Assembly (NCBI RefSeq): GCF_019933155.2
Contig: NZ_CP082944.1
Span: 262,501 to 304,000, forward strand
DNA length: 41,500 nt
Source of the DNA: Metabacillus dongyingensis
Lineage (GTDB): Bacteria > Bacillota > Bacilli > Bacillales > Bacillaceae
Reading direction: 5' to 3'
Below, one piece after another: positions 10,218 through 18,339 of this stretch (the stretch's first letter is position 1; the number at the start of each line of letters is the position of its first letter). A model generated the notes under the pieces. It saw only the letters and a program-made list of their open reading frames with translations, was not told where the DNA came from and did no database searches. Position numbers and translations under genes: made by a program.

Positions 10218-10568
10218 TGTTGTTAAAATTTACATATCAGATCTGATCTCATTTCAATTACCCGGAAATCCAATTACAAGGGTTATGAAATCTTGTGAAT
10301 AAGTGAGAATTCGAGAGATATTCGTACCAAACTGAGGGAGTTTAGAAGGAAGAAAAAATACCAGCTTTTAAAAAACGGTCGTGCATTTATTAAAATGCAC
10401 GATTTAGTCTTCCGAAATCATCTCGATAAATTTGTCCAACAAATTGGGGGTCCAATTGCTTATCCAAACTATCTCATAAATCTTCAATGCCTTCAGCGTG
10501 TTTTTGTTTTGATAAGTTCTTTTGGTAGTAATGCATCGTAGGTATTAAGTCGAATTTATTGTTTTGAA
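10218..10568. other. Intergenic stretch without recognised gene
   Basis: The 350 bp between the groEL terminator and the 3' end of the dehydrogenase-like gene hold no convincing gene. A 9-bp perfect inverted repeat TCGTGCATT / AATGCACGA lies at about 10379-10402; the plus side has no T-run after it, and on the minus strand only a weak tail follows. It could help end the minus-strand gene, but it is about 170 bp away. Confidence 0.5.
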
Positions 10569-11981
10569 TCACGGAATAATTTCAAAAACAGTGCCTTGGT
10601 TAAAATCAGTCACTTTCATAGCGCCATATACCCCTAAATATAATCTGGTTTGATTCAGATTCGTTCCTAAACTAACATAATAGGCTGATTGAGACCCAAA
10701 ATCATAATCGGTTTGTATCACACTAAAATCATTTTGTTTACCATTTGGTCTTACGAAGGTATAAGCTAAACCCCCTCTAACCTGAGGTTGAGATTCTTTC
10801 TGGGCAAGATCGGTAAACACAACTCTTCCTGTTAAACCAGGGATTCTGTTCCCCATATATGGCTGGACACCTGTAAGTGCGGTTCCCGCAAACTTATCGG
10901 GTCTGGCATCTTTATGAAAATAACTAGTTAAAGGCTGAAGACGACTCCCTGAAAGTGTTATTGCTTCATTGTAATAAGCGATTGTTTTCTCATCCAAAGT
11001 TGGATTTATAGTGCAGCCTCTCATAATTGAAGCAGGAAAAGCACCTTCCCAACCTCGCCAGCCAAAGTTAATAATTCCTTTTTTTTCAGGTTCAGAATTC
11101 ATGAAAGAAGCTTGAATAAGCTGAGTAACCGGTATTGGTTTATAATGAACGAATGAAAAAATTGACTCGACCAAAGCCTGGCCGACATTTCCTGCATATT
11201 TAATATACTGATTATTAAATTTTTGAAATGAAATGCCTGGTATATTGCGAACCCCTTTGGCCATCACCATGAGTGTTTCCTGAATAGTTGTGGGAAGTTC
11301 ATTAAAACGTGTGACAATGGGTGGGTTATTGATGTATGTATTCTTGCCTACATCAATTTCAATTATTTTACCTGCAATTTCTAGATCGTCCTGGCTTAAG
11401 TTAAATGGATCATAGGCAGATCCTCCATCTCCGGTTGTTAAAACAAGTTTTCTTGTTTCAGGTGAAAAGTTTAAACTATTGAACCCATTATGAGTTGAAA
11501 ATGGTCTTTTTAAGTTCAGTAATGTCCGGCGTTTTTGGGGTTGACCATTCGATTGTAAAATCCATTCTTCAATTGTATCAATATGATCATATTGAGTTTC
11601 TCTATTTATCCACCTTAGGTTTAAAGTTTTAGGATCACGCGGGTTAGGCTTAAAAGATTCAGGAAGAGCACCTGGACCTTGTGTTCCAGCTACTGAATAA
11701 TGAAGATAAAACAGACCGTTATAATAAAATTCTGGATGAAACGCTAGCCCTAGCAACCCCCGTTCATCATATCCACCACCAGAAGCACCTAGTTTTACGA
11801 TTCGCGGGCGAATATCTAAAAAAGTCCGTATAACTCCGTCTCTTACGTAAAAAATCTCTCCTACCTGGGTTGCAATAAATAATGTTTCTTTTGAGTCACC
11901 CGGAAGTATCGCTGTTTTCAAAACAGTCGGTAAATTCACCTTGCTTACAATAGGCCGTAAACTAACCTTAACTTTTATCAA
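10569..11981 (-). CDS. Glucose/sorbosone dehydrogenase-type beta-propeller protein (PQQ-dependent sugar dehydrogenase family)
   Basis: 470 residues. The blade motifs of the GSDH family are present: the opening FIATQVGEIFYV strand, DERGLLGLAFHPEF near residue 72, STHNGFNSLNFSP (equivalent to the His-Asn-Gly-Gly region of soluble glucose dehydrogenase), LTTGDGG, and KGVRNIPGISF near residue 245. Relatives oxidise aldoses with pyrroloquinoline quinone. Here no signal peptide is seen, although relatives are usually exported, and the HNGG motif reads HNGF, so the cofactor and activity are unsure. The start is TTG at 11981 with AGAAGGAGTG 9 bp before it. No PQQ genes are nearby. It stands alone and convergent with groEL. 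Confidence 0.75.
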   Translation of the reverse strand: MIKVKVSLRPIVSKVNLPTVLKTAILPGDSKETLFIATQVGEIFYVRDGVIRTFLDIRPRIVKLGASGGGYDERGLLGLAFHPEFYYNGLFYLHYSVAGTQGPGALPESFKPNPRDPKTLNLRWINRETQYDHIDTIEEWILQSNGQPQKRRTLLNLKRPFSTHNGFNSLNFSPETRKLVLTTGDGGSAYDPFNLSQDDLEIAGKIIEIDVGKNTYINNPPIVTRFNELPTTIQETLMVMAKGVRNIPGISFQKFNNQYIKYAGNVGQALVESIFSFVHYKPIPVTQLIQASFMNSEPEKKGIINFGWRGWEGAFPASIMRGCTINPTLDEKTIAYYNEAITLSGSRLQPLTSYFHKDARPDKFAGTALTGVQPYMGNRIPGLTGRVVFTDLAQKESQPQVRGGLAYTFVRPNGKQNDFSVIQTDYDFGSQSAYYVSLGTNLNQTRLYLGVYGAMKVTDFNQGTVFEIIP

Positions 11982-12235
11982 TAAATTTTACACTCCTTCT
12001 AAGTTTTCTTTTATAAGAATATGATTAGAGCTGTTTTATTAATACCGAATTAGGGCCGATGAATCTAACAAGGAATAGACCATTTTTCACAACAGCGTTG
12101 GAGGAATCGAGGCGGCCATAAAAAGGACTATAATTTCATAAATCAATTATCTAAATAGTTGATAAACATACAGTGATTTTTACATAAAACAGTGAATAGC
12201 ATAAGGTTAGTTTAGTATTGTTGGAGGTGGGATTC

Positions 12236-12901
12236 ATGAAAAGGATAAAAAGGAAAGCCGTACAGTATTGGCAGCAGCCTTTCTTTGGAATCAAACACGA
12301 TTTTATGGAATTGTTGCCTACCACCAAACTAATACTTACCGCGATAATAAGCTCGTTTGCAGCCATATTCCAGTCAGCAGGGGGATATATGCCCGGCATC
12401 GGTTTTTTTGTAAGTGCCATGACGACTTTACCAATATTTTTAGCAACGATTGTATCCGTCAGGCACGGAATCCTTTCCTATTTTGTTACGATCCTCCTTT
12501 TATTGTTTATCCAGCCTAGCGAACTAATTATTTTTTCCTTCACAACGGGTATTCTCGGATTGGTACTTGGTGCTTCCTTCTATAAGTCGAAAACAAGATT
12601 TTTGGTTGTTTTCTTGGCGGGAGCTGCCTTATTTATGGGAATCATTACGATTCTTTTTATTTTCCGTTTTCCTGTGTTAGGACCAGGTGTTGGTGCGTCT
12701 TTTCATTTTCATTCTTTATTGCTCGTAGCGATATTCAGTATTCCATATGCATGGATAGCAGCAGAAGCTTGTTCGTTTACTCTGAAACGATTGGCTCACA
12801 CCCTGCCGGATAGAGTAATCAAGTCGACATCTGACCAGCAGGAATTGAACCATCTTAAGGATGGTTCAGCTAAGAAAGAAAATGTCGAAGCGAAGAAATA
12901 G
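12236..12901 (+). CDS. Multi-pass membrane protein, function unknown
   Basis: 221 residues with five or six hydrophobic helices between about residues 30 and 185, a basic N-terminus (MKRIKRK) and a charged soluble tail (DQQELNHLKDGSAKKEN). I do not recognise the family. The GY-MPGIGFF segment between helices 1 and 2 and the alternating short helices recall integral membrane proteins of the ECF-S/DUF2232 type, but this is only an impression. ATG 12236 is preceded by GGAGGTGG at 12223-12230; the longer frame from TTG 12218 would include the Shine-Dalgarno. Single gene, ended by the stem that overlaps its stop. Confidence 0.6.
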   Translation: MKRIKRKAVQYWQQPFFGIKHDFMELLPTTKLILTAIISSFAAIFQSAGGYMPGIGFFVSAMTTLPIFLATIVSVRHGILSYFVTILLLLFIQPSELIIFSFTTGILGLVLGASFYKSKTRFLVVFLAGAALFMGIITILFIFRFPVLGPGVGASFHFHSLLLVAIFSIPYAWIAAEACSFTLKRLAHTLPDRVIKSTSDQQELNHLKDGSAKKENVEAKK

Positions 12902-12934
12902 AGCCGAAGCGGATCTGCTTGGGCTCTATTTCCT
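12896..12934 (+). terminator. Terminator overlapping the stop of the membrane protein gene
   Basis: AAATAGAGCC (12896-12905) and GGCTCTATTT (12922-12931) form a 10-bp perfect stem, with AAGC/GCTT extending it inward. The T-tract is short (TTTCC). Confidence 0.7.
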
Positions 12935-13177
12935 TTGATACTATAAGTTAAATGGTTGGTTATAAAGAATCGAAATAGGAGTTGTTCGATCATATATACT
13001 CCTGGAGCACCAGTTGATTCAGCTTCTTTTCATAGAGAATGGGGACAGCAATCTGTATTCTTGTTTAACTATACCAGCTAATAGTTTGTCGTATGCATGC
13101 TAACATTTTGCTAACGCAATCCCATGAAAAACGGAAAATTCTCGTTAAAGATGTTACACCTCAGATTAAGAAAAACA
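12935..13177. other. Intergenic, possible coding debris
   Basis: No complete gene. Two short open stretches look like protein but lack a start and Shine-Dalgarno: one near 13000-13075 and one near 13120-13192 ending KKNILEK-stop. The second runs directly into the repeat of the groEL 3' flank. I could not assign either. Confidence 0.35.
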
Positions 13178-13301
13178 TTCTTGAGAAATAATTAGCCTAT
13201 TTCTCACCCAATGTTCACTTCCTTCTGGGAAGTAGTAATATAACTAATTTATACCTATAACAAAAACCACTTCTCTATAAATTTGAGAAGTGGTTTTTTT
13301 G
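13178..13301 (+). repeat. Second copy of the groEL 3' flank with its terminator
   Basis: This stretch resembles 10101-10217 over its length with scattered differences. It ends in its own strong stem AACCACTTCTC / GAGAAGTGGTT (13266-13276 and 13286-13296) followed by seven Ts, but no gene of the groEL type precedes it. Confidence 0.6.
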
Positions 13302-13302
13302 A
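13266..13302 (+). terminator. Orphan intrinsic terminator
   Basis: An 11-bp perfect stem AACCACTTCTC / GAGAAGTGGTT with a TATAAATTT loop and a run of Ts. No intact gene lies directly upstream, so it insulates the next gene. Confidence 0.85.
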
Positions 13303-13461
13303 TGTGGACGTTTTATTTTAAATCCAATATTGAAATCCTATAAGTTTTCCCAAATGTGAAAAGATGGAAATACACTCCTCGAATGTGTACAATTAAACTA
13401 GCTTTATAGTTATAGCGGGATAGTGCATTTGTTCCATGCTTAAGTTGTTAGGAGGCATTCT

Positions 13462-14356
13462 ATGTTTTTTTTCAAAAAGAAAACGCAAATTTCGGAGCAA
13501 AAAGTGAGAGAACTCATTCAGCGGTTAGAAGCTGCCTACACAGAAAAGGATATAGAGAAATTGAAGAAATTGTTCCATCCAGATTATCGCGATATCTCCT
13601 TTTTAAACCATTTTACTTTGATGATGAATTTTCAAATTTACAACATTCAATCTGAAATTATGAAGATTGAAATATTAAATCTATCAGATGACGAAGCGAC
13701 ATTTACCTACACTAGAAAACACATATACACGTGCGTAAATCAAAACGAAGAAAATGGAGAAAATCCAAGCCACAAGTTATTATATCCAAACTAATAGAGA
13801 GACTAACTCAATCTGGATTACAAGATTCTCAAAATACAGCGAATTATTTTTGGACAACGAAGGAGAAATCTTGCCGCATGAGAAGGCAGTAGTACCATCC
13901 AGTGCACAATTTTTTGAGAATATGAAACGGTTTATTGAGTCGTTTCAGCTAGATGGTTTCAAACCGGCGACGTATCTTCTTTATAATGATAGTGAATTTA
14001 TAGGGTATTATCCCGAACTAGAACGTTTTTCATATAAAACAACAGAAAAATTTACGATTGATTATTTTATAGAGATGGATGCGGCTTCCGTGGAAGAGCA
14101 TACGGAAATATACATACGGGAGAATAGCTTGGAATATAGCGATGTCATAGAAATAGAAGGGAATTATTCTATTATCGAAACGAAATTTATTAGTAATTCT
14201 CGTTTGCAGCATGAGCTAGTACTAAGCATATTGGCACCTGACGGTTTTTTTATGATTCGCTATTTAAAAAATAATAACAGTCCCGTGGATCAACAACTGC
14301 GGCAGAGATGGATTGATCAAATGGCGGCAGCAACTTCTTATCTTAATCCTAATTGA
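13462..14356 (+). pseudogene. NTF2/SnoaL-like protein gene, split by a one-base frameshift
   Basis: Two overlapping frames, 13462-13794 and 13754-14356, read as one protein of about 297 residues if one A is removed from the AAAA run at 13760-13763. The joined sequence continues smoothly as NEENGEIQATSYYIQT, giving the usual order of an NTF2-like domain: helix KVRELIQRLEAAYTEKDIEKLKKLFHPDY, then beta strands ending IWITRFSKYSELF. A second domain (about residues 120-297) is unknown to me. The upstream frame has TTAGGAGG before ATG 13462; the downstream frame has no good Shine-Dalgarno. Both parts otherwise lack damage, so a recent mutation, a sequencing error or programmed slippage are all possible. 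Confidence 0.7.
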
Positions 14357-14439
14357 ACAAAGTTTTTATTGATTTCTAGGATTATAAAAGTTTGAGTATT
14401 TCATCAGTTTACTGAGAGCTGGAATCACATAATGAAATG

Positions 14440-14468
14440 AAAAACTCGCCAAAAGGGACGAGTTTTTT
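14440..14468. terminator. Intrinsic terminator
   Basis: AAAAACTCG / CGAGTTTTT forms a 9-bp stem around CCAAAAGGGA and is followed by one more T. A short A-run at the far side allows weak use on the minus strand, where it lies 57 bp beyond the end of the next gene. Confidence 0.8.
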
Positions 14469-14524
14469 GCGTTTTAAGATACCAATGATAGTGCAAACTG
14501 ATTTGTTATTTCCTAAACTAGTCT

Positions 14525-15010
14525 CTAACACAAAACGATTATTCTATAAGGTGCAGTTTGAGCTGGAATACTTTTGGTGGCAGGTCCATAAATAACAATA
14601 AGATCCCGGTTCGCAGGATTTCGTGTAAATGATTGCCCATTCGTTAATAATAATTGAGTGTATGGAGATAATTTTAGTTGCAATCGTCCATCGCTGCTCA
14701 CCAGCTGGCTATTAAAATAATCTACTTTTACATTCTGATTGGGGCTTTCTTTTACCATAACCAGTGCTTGGTATTGAGGAGGGTATATTAGGGGTACAGG
14801 TGCATTTCCATCGTAATATCCAGTTACCAGGTCTCCTTTTGCTATCATTGCATGGTCCACAAAGTATGTGGAAGGTGAGATAGCAAAATTTACTGAAGCG
14901 CCTGATCCGTTTTCTACAGAAATTAATTTATTACAGCCTTCACCATTTTGTCCTGTATTAAAATCACTGATCATCGTAACGATCCCTTGAAAAGAATAAA
15001 AATTTGTCAT
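14525..15010 (-). CDS. Conserved-looking protein of unknown function, 161 residues
   Basis: I do not recognise the family with confidence. The protein is soluble-looking with no signal peptide or membrane helix, and rich in beta-strand patterns: FQGIVTMISDFN at the start, DHAMIAKGDLVTGYYDGNAPVP in the middle (an OB-fold-like Gly-Tyr-Tyr-Asp turn) and a last strand YRIIVLC ending in Cys. I chose ATG 15010 because GGAGGT stands 10 bp upstream; the frame stays open to 15142 but has no ribosome site there. It diverges from the Rrf2 regulator gene across 176 bp and lies on the strand opposite to the frameshifted gene. Confidence 0.6.
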   Translation of the reverse strand: MTNFYSFQGIVTMISDFNTGQNGEGCNKLISVENGSGASVNFAISPSTYFVDHAMIAKGDLVTGYYDGNAPVPLIYPPQYQALVMVKESPNQNVKVDYFNSQLVSSDGRLQLKLSPYTQLLLTNGQSFTRNPANRDLIVIYGPATKSIPAQTAPYRIIVLC

Positions 15011-15148
15011 ACCTATACCTCCATTGAACATAAGAACACTTACAAAATAGGAGCTGATACACCTATGTACTATATGTAGGTTAATACCTATACGACTGTG
15101 CGAATGCCCATAAACATAAAACTTGACTGATTCTCTCCTCAAAAGATA

Positions 15149-15171
15149 TTATAGATATATTAAGTCTATAA
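15149..15171. promoter_or_regulatory. Perfect dyad before the Rrf2 gene, likely operator
   Basis: TTATAGA (15149-15155), nine bases, TCTATAA (15165-15171), ending 15 bp before the start codon. A near copy is found before the next gene at 15642. This is the place and size expected for autoregulation by a dimeric winged-helix protein. Confidence 0.6.
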
Positions 15172-15186
15172 TTAGAAGGTGAGAAA

Positions 15187-15627
15187 ATGAAATACTCCAA
15201 GGCAACGAATTATGCGCTTCACACGATTGTTTATCTGGCACTTTTACCGACTGAAAAAACAATTGGGGTAAAGCCTTTGGCCGAGGTTCAGAAAGTGTCG
15301 ACTACGTATCTTTCTAAAGTATTAACGAATTTAGTTAAAGCTGGTTTTATCGAATCAAGTACAGGAGTTAATGGCGGATATAAACTAATTAAGGATGTAA
15401 GAAGTATAACGTTCTCAGATATCATAAATGCCATTGAGGGGACAACGTCATCGTTTACTTGCAGTTTGGATAATCATGTACACGATCGGCAAAATTGCTA
15501 CATTGGAAAAGTAATGAATGAAGCTGAACAAAAAAAGGAAGAGTATCTGAGATCTCAAACGATTGAACATGTCTTGCAAAAGGTTGATAAAAATATCATT
15601 CATTATATAACTTCTGCAGCAAAATAA
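15187..15627 (+). CDS. Rrf2 family transcriptional regulator
   Basis: 146 residues. The N-terminal winged helix is typical of Rrf2: YSKATNYALHTIVYLAL, the recognition part VSTTYLSKVLTNLVKAGFIESSTGVNGGYKL (about residues 38-68), and the wing GG-YKL. Two Cys residues, in FTCSL and NCYIG (about 98 and 109), sit in the region where IscR and NsrR hold an Fe-S cluster, but the third Cys is missing, so a thiol or peroxide sensor is more likely than a cluster. AGAAGGTGAG precedes ATG 15187. The adjacent flavoprotein gene, 77 bp downstream with the same dyad, is the probable target. An alternative is a CymR-like role in Cys metabolism, but the Cys synthase partner is not here. Confidence 0.85.
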   Translation: MKYSKATNYALHTIVYLALLPTEKTIGVKPLAEVQKVSTTYLSKVLTNLVKAGFIESSTGVNGGYKLIKDVRSITFSDIINAIEGTTSSFTCSLDNHVHDRQNCYIGKVMNEAEQKKEEYLRSQTIEHVLQKVDKNIIHYITSAAK

Positions 15628-15641
15628 TTTTTTTCGTTTAA

Positions 15642-15664
15642 TTATAGATTATAAGTATCTTTAA
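15642..15664. promoter_or_regulatory. Second copy of the Rrf2-type dyad, before the flavoprotein gene
   Basis: TTATAGA (15642-15648), nine bases, TCTTTAA (15658-15664): one mismatch to the dyad at 15149, with equal spacing. It lies 40 bp before the oxidoreductase start. Confidence 0.55.
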
Positions 15665-15704
15665 TATCTTTAAAAGAAAATTAATAAATATAAGAGGTGG
15701 GAAA

Positions 15705-16610
15705 ATGATATTAGATTGCGCAATCATAGGCGGCGGCCCAGCAGGCTTAAATGCTGCACTTGTATTAGGAAGAGCCAGAAGAAGCGTTATCCTCTTTGAC
15801 AATGATCAGCCGAGAAATGCCGTTACACATGAGTCACATGGATTTATTACTAGAGACGGAGTTTCGCCAAGAGAGTTCAGAGATTTGGCACATCAGGATA
15901 TTAGGAAATATCCATCAGTGCAAACAAAAAAAGTTGAAATTGCAGAAATACAGAGGGAAAGCAGTTCTATATTTAAACTCATAACTCAAGAAGGCATGTC
16001 CTATTTAAGCAGGAAAATCATCGTCGCAACCGGCCTTAAAGAAAGCTTGCCGAATGTGAAAGGGATTAGGAATTATTATGGGAAAAGTATATTCAGTTGT
16101 CCTTATTGCGATGGCTGGGAATTAAGAGAACAGCCTCTGGCGCTCATTTCTGAAAGCAAAAATGCTATTCATATGGCAAAGATGATTTATCAATGGAGTA
16201 AAGACTTAGTTGTCTGTACGAACGGCAACAAAATCATGACAGAAACAGAGGAGCAGTTATTTAAGAGAAAAGGAATTCGTATTAAGGAAGAGCCCATAGT
16301 AAATTTAAGGGGTTCAGATGGGAACTTAGAAAAGGTAGTGTTTGCTGACGGTACAGAATTGGACCGGGCAGGCGGATTTGTTACGACTGAACTTGAGCAG
16401 CCCAACGATCTTGCTCATTCACTTGGGTGTGAAATGAATAAACAGGGCGGAATCATTGCTGACGCTTTAGGCAGAACGAATGTAGAAGGTGTATATGCAG
16501 CAGGAGATGTATCTGTAGCGGGTCCTTCACAGTTAATCATTGCTGCGAGTGAAGGGACCCGTGCCGCAATGGGGGTAAATAGCGATTTGACAATGGAAGA
16601 ATTTAAATAA
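15705..16610 (+). CDS. Thioredoxin-reductase-like NAD(P)/FAD-dependent oxidoreductase
   Basis: 301 residues, the size of low-molecular-weight thioredoxin reductase. The FAD-binding GGGPAGLNAAL is at residues 9-19, the redox pair reads SCPYCDGWE (CxxC, near 131-134), and the C-terminal FAD motif is EGVYAAGDVS. The second Rossmann glycine motif, normally GxGxxA at the NADPH domain, here reads LISESKNAIHMA, with no glycines, so pyridine nucleotide binding is altered or different. Such proteins often pair with an Rrf2 regulator, as here. Shine-Dalgarno GAGGTG, ATG 15705. It may reduce a partner other than thioredoxin; the true trxB is expected elsewhere. Confidence 0.82.
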   Translation: MILDCAIIGGGPAGLNAALVLGRARRSVILFDNDQPRNAVTHESHGFITRDGVSPREFRDLAHQDIRKYPSVQTKKVEIAEIQRESSSIFKLITQEGMSYLSRKIIVATGLKESLPNVKGIRNYYGKSIFSCPYCDGWELREQPLALISESKNAIHMAKMIYQWSKDLVVCTNGNKIMTETEEQLFKRKGIRIKEEPIVNLRGSDGNLEKVVFADGTELDRAGGFVTTELEQPNDLAHSLGCEMNKQGGIIADALGRTNVEGVYAAGDVSVAGPSQLIIAASEGTRAAMGVNSDLTMEEFK

Positions 16611-16620
16611 ACTTCAGCCG

Positions 16621-16664
16621 AAAAATGCGCCAAACCTTGATGTATAAAGGTTTGGCGCATTTTT
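16621..16664. terminator. Long intrinsic terminator of the GCGCCAAAC family, copy 1
   Basis: AAAAATGCGCCAAACCTT / AAGGTTTGGCGCATTTTT, an 18-bp perfect stem with a GATGTATA loop. It follows the oxidoreductase stop by 10 bp. The core GCGCCAAACC recurs in the terminator at 18866 and in the tandem array at 22714. Confidence 0.93.
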
Positions 16665-16740
16665 AATTTCGTTTACAGGTTTCTCTCCAACAAAATCCCC
16701 ACTTGCTCTGCCATAACGAGGGTGGGAGTTTAGTCAGTGG

Positions 16741-16883
16741 AGAACCTTGATCAAAAACCAGCGTTTTCAAAAAAATTTCCTCAAGAAGCGGCTAATCGCC
16801 TCTTTTTTGTTTCGTATCGCTTGGCGATATAACTTGCAAATAAGTTTAAAAACCTTCATATTTAATAGAAAAGGAGGTCCGAT
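16741..16883 (+). promoter_or_regulatory. Leader of the MerR-like gene: terminator-like stem plus short palindrome
   Basis: A stem AGCGGC-TAAT-CGCCTCT followed by six Ts lies at 16783-16807, then TATCGC-TTG-GCGATA at 16815-16829, then a GGAGGTC Shine-Dalgarno at 16873. All three parts recur in the same order before the two decayed copies (17811 and 18340). The stem could be an attenuator and the palindrome an operator for the gene's own product. Confidence 0.5.
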
Positions 16884-17591
16884 ATGCGACGTGATATACA
16901 ACCGAATGAACGAGCTTTCTCTTCCAAGGAAGCTGCAGAAGAAGTAGGGATTGCAACTCCCACTGTCCGTAAGTATGGGCAAATCTTAGAGCGGAATGGA
17001 TATGAGTTTTTGAAAGATGGCGAACGGCGTATCTTTGTTCAATCTGACATCGGAGCGCTTATAGCGTTACGCGATACGGACAAGCCCCTGGACGATACAG
17101 CTAAAGACCTTGTGTATCAACAAAAAGAAAGACTAGAAGGATCCAATGAAACAGAGATTGCGATACCCGATACATATGAAAATTTACCCCATGACCCCAA
17201 TCAATTAAAAGAGGTCTTAATGTTTTTAGCTAATGAACTCGCTGCTACACGGGAAATGAATGTCCAACTGACAAACGATATGTCACAGCTTAAAACAAAG
17301 GTTTCCCAACTTCAGCAAGATCATCATGTTATTAGTTCTACTATTGGAAATTCAGCGCATAAAACGAATGTTAAAATTGAAAGATTAACTGAACAACAAA
17401 ATACCTATTATGAAACATTGCTGCAGCAAGAAAAACAAAAAAGTGAACTCTTACAAAAAGAAATACAAAATATGAGGGACGAACAGAAAAAAGAATGGAG
17501 TTCACAAAATGACTTTAATAAACGTTTAGAAGAAGCGATACAAAAACCTCAAGAAAAATGGGAGTGGCTTTTCTCCATATTCCGAAAATAA
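16884..17591 (+). CDS. MerR-like helix-turn-helix protein with long coiled coil (DUF3967-type, plasmid/phage-related)
   Basis: 235 residues. An N-terminal winged HTH of MerR/RacA type (FSSKEAAEEVGIATPTVRKYG, residues 12-32; recognition helix IATPTVRKYGQ) is followed by a linker and a coiled coil from about residue 100 to 215 (heptads rich in Leu, Gln, Lys). The end, KWEWLFSIFRK, is an aromatic-basic tail typical of DUF3967-type proteins, common on Bacillus plasmids and prophages. RacA, which anchors chromosomes, has the same plan. Start ATG 16884 with AAGGAGGTCC. Two decayed copies follow in tandem. The function here may be partition or copy control of a former element. Confidence 0.7.
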   Translation: MRRDIQPNERAFSSKEAAEEVGIATPTVRKYGQILERNGYEFLKDGERRIFVQSDIGALIALRDTDKPLDDTAKDLVYQQKERLEGSNETEIAIPDTYENLPHDPNQLKEVLMFLANELAATREMNVQLTNDMSQLKTKVSQLQQDHHVISSTIGNSAHKTNVKIERLTEQQNTYYETLLQQEKQKSELLQKEIQNMRDEQKKEWSSQNDFNKRLEEAIQKPQEKWEWLFSIFRK

Positions 17592-17810
17592 GATGCCTGT
17601 TAAGTTTTTTTGATTAACTGTGTAAAGATTTGAGGAAGTAAATTTTTGATGTTGCAACATTTGATAAATCATCATTTTACACTTAACAGGATTTGGAACG
17701 AAGGCACAATTAAAATTCATTGGAGATTTGTTTAAGCGATATGCATCCAAACAAAATACACACCTTGAAGCAAGTGAAAAATCATGCTCGTTAAAATAGG
17801 AGTTGAGGCG
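17592..17810. other. Spacer with inverted repeat and coding fragment
   Basis: CCTGTTAAGT (17596-17605) and ACTTAACAGG (17680-17689) are a perfect 10-bp inverted repeat about 75 bp apart, with GTGTAAA / TTTACAC nested inside. From about 17665 a short open frame, beginning LTGFGTKAQLKFIGDLF and ending at a TAG near 17797, looks like the end of a lost gene. No start is present. Confidence 0.45.
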
Positions 17811-18339
17811 GTTGAAAACCTCATTCAAAAACAAGAGTCTTCCTTAATAGATTTACTCCAGAAAGAGGCTGATCGGCTCTTTTTTTGGTTTCGTATCGCT
17901 TGGCGATATAACTTTTAAATACATTCAAAACCTTAATATTTAATAGAGATGCGTTCGATATGCATCAAGTGTAAGAAGTTGGAATGTGACACCCTTTTTC
18001 TAAAGTATGGTCAAAACTTAGAGCGAAGGGGATATGAGTTGTGATTGGCGTATCTGTCCAATCTGACATCGAAACACTTATAGCGTTATGCGATATGGAC
18101 AAGCCCCTAGACGATAAAGGTGAAGACATTGTGTATCATCAAAATGAAAGATTATAAGGAATCAAGGAAACAGAGATTGCGATACATGATACATATGATA
18201 ATTTAATCCCAATCAATTAAAAGAGATCTTAATGTTTTAACGCATGAACTCGCGCTGGCGTGAAATGAACGTTCAACTGATAAACGATATGCCACAGCTT
18301 TAAAACAAAGGTTTCCCGACTTCAGTAAGATCATCATGT
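17811..18339 (+). pseudogene. Decayed tandem copy 2 of the MerR-like gene with its leader
   Basis: The leader has the same stem (AGAGGC-TGAT-CGGCTCT plus Ts, 17872-17886) and TATCGC-TTG-GCGATA at 17894-17908. Coding similarity to the intact gene resumes at about 17955 and is clear from about 18055: CAATCTGACATCG, then the GCGATATGGACAAGCCCC block, then AACGATATG-CACAGCTT. Stop codons and small deletions break the frame many times; the coiled-coil C-terminus is missing after about residue 150. No protein can be made from it. Confidence 0.8.

Noticed and set aside
10379..10402. Inverted repeat TCGTGCATT/AATGCACGA as a terminator
   Set aside because: No T-run follows on the plus strand and it is far from the minus-strand gene end; kept only as a note.
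14525..15142. Longer frame of the 161-residue protein up to 15142
   Set aside because: No ribosome site at that start, while ATG 15010 has GGAGGT; the extension would also run towards the Rrf2 dyad.
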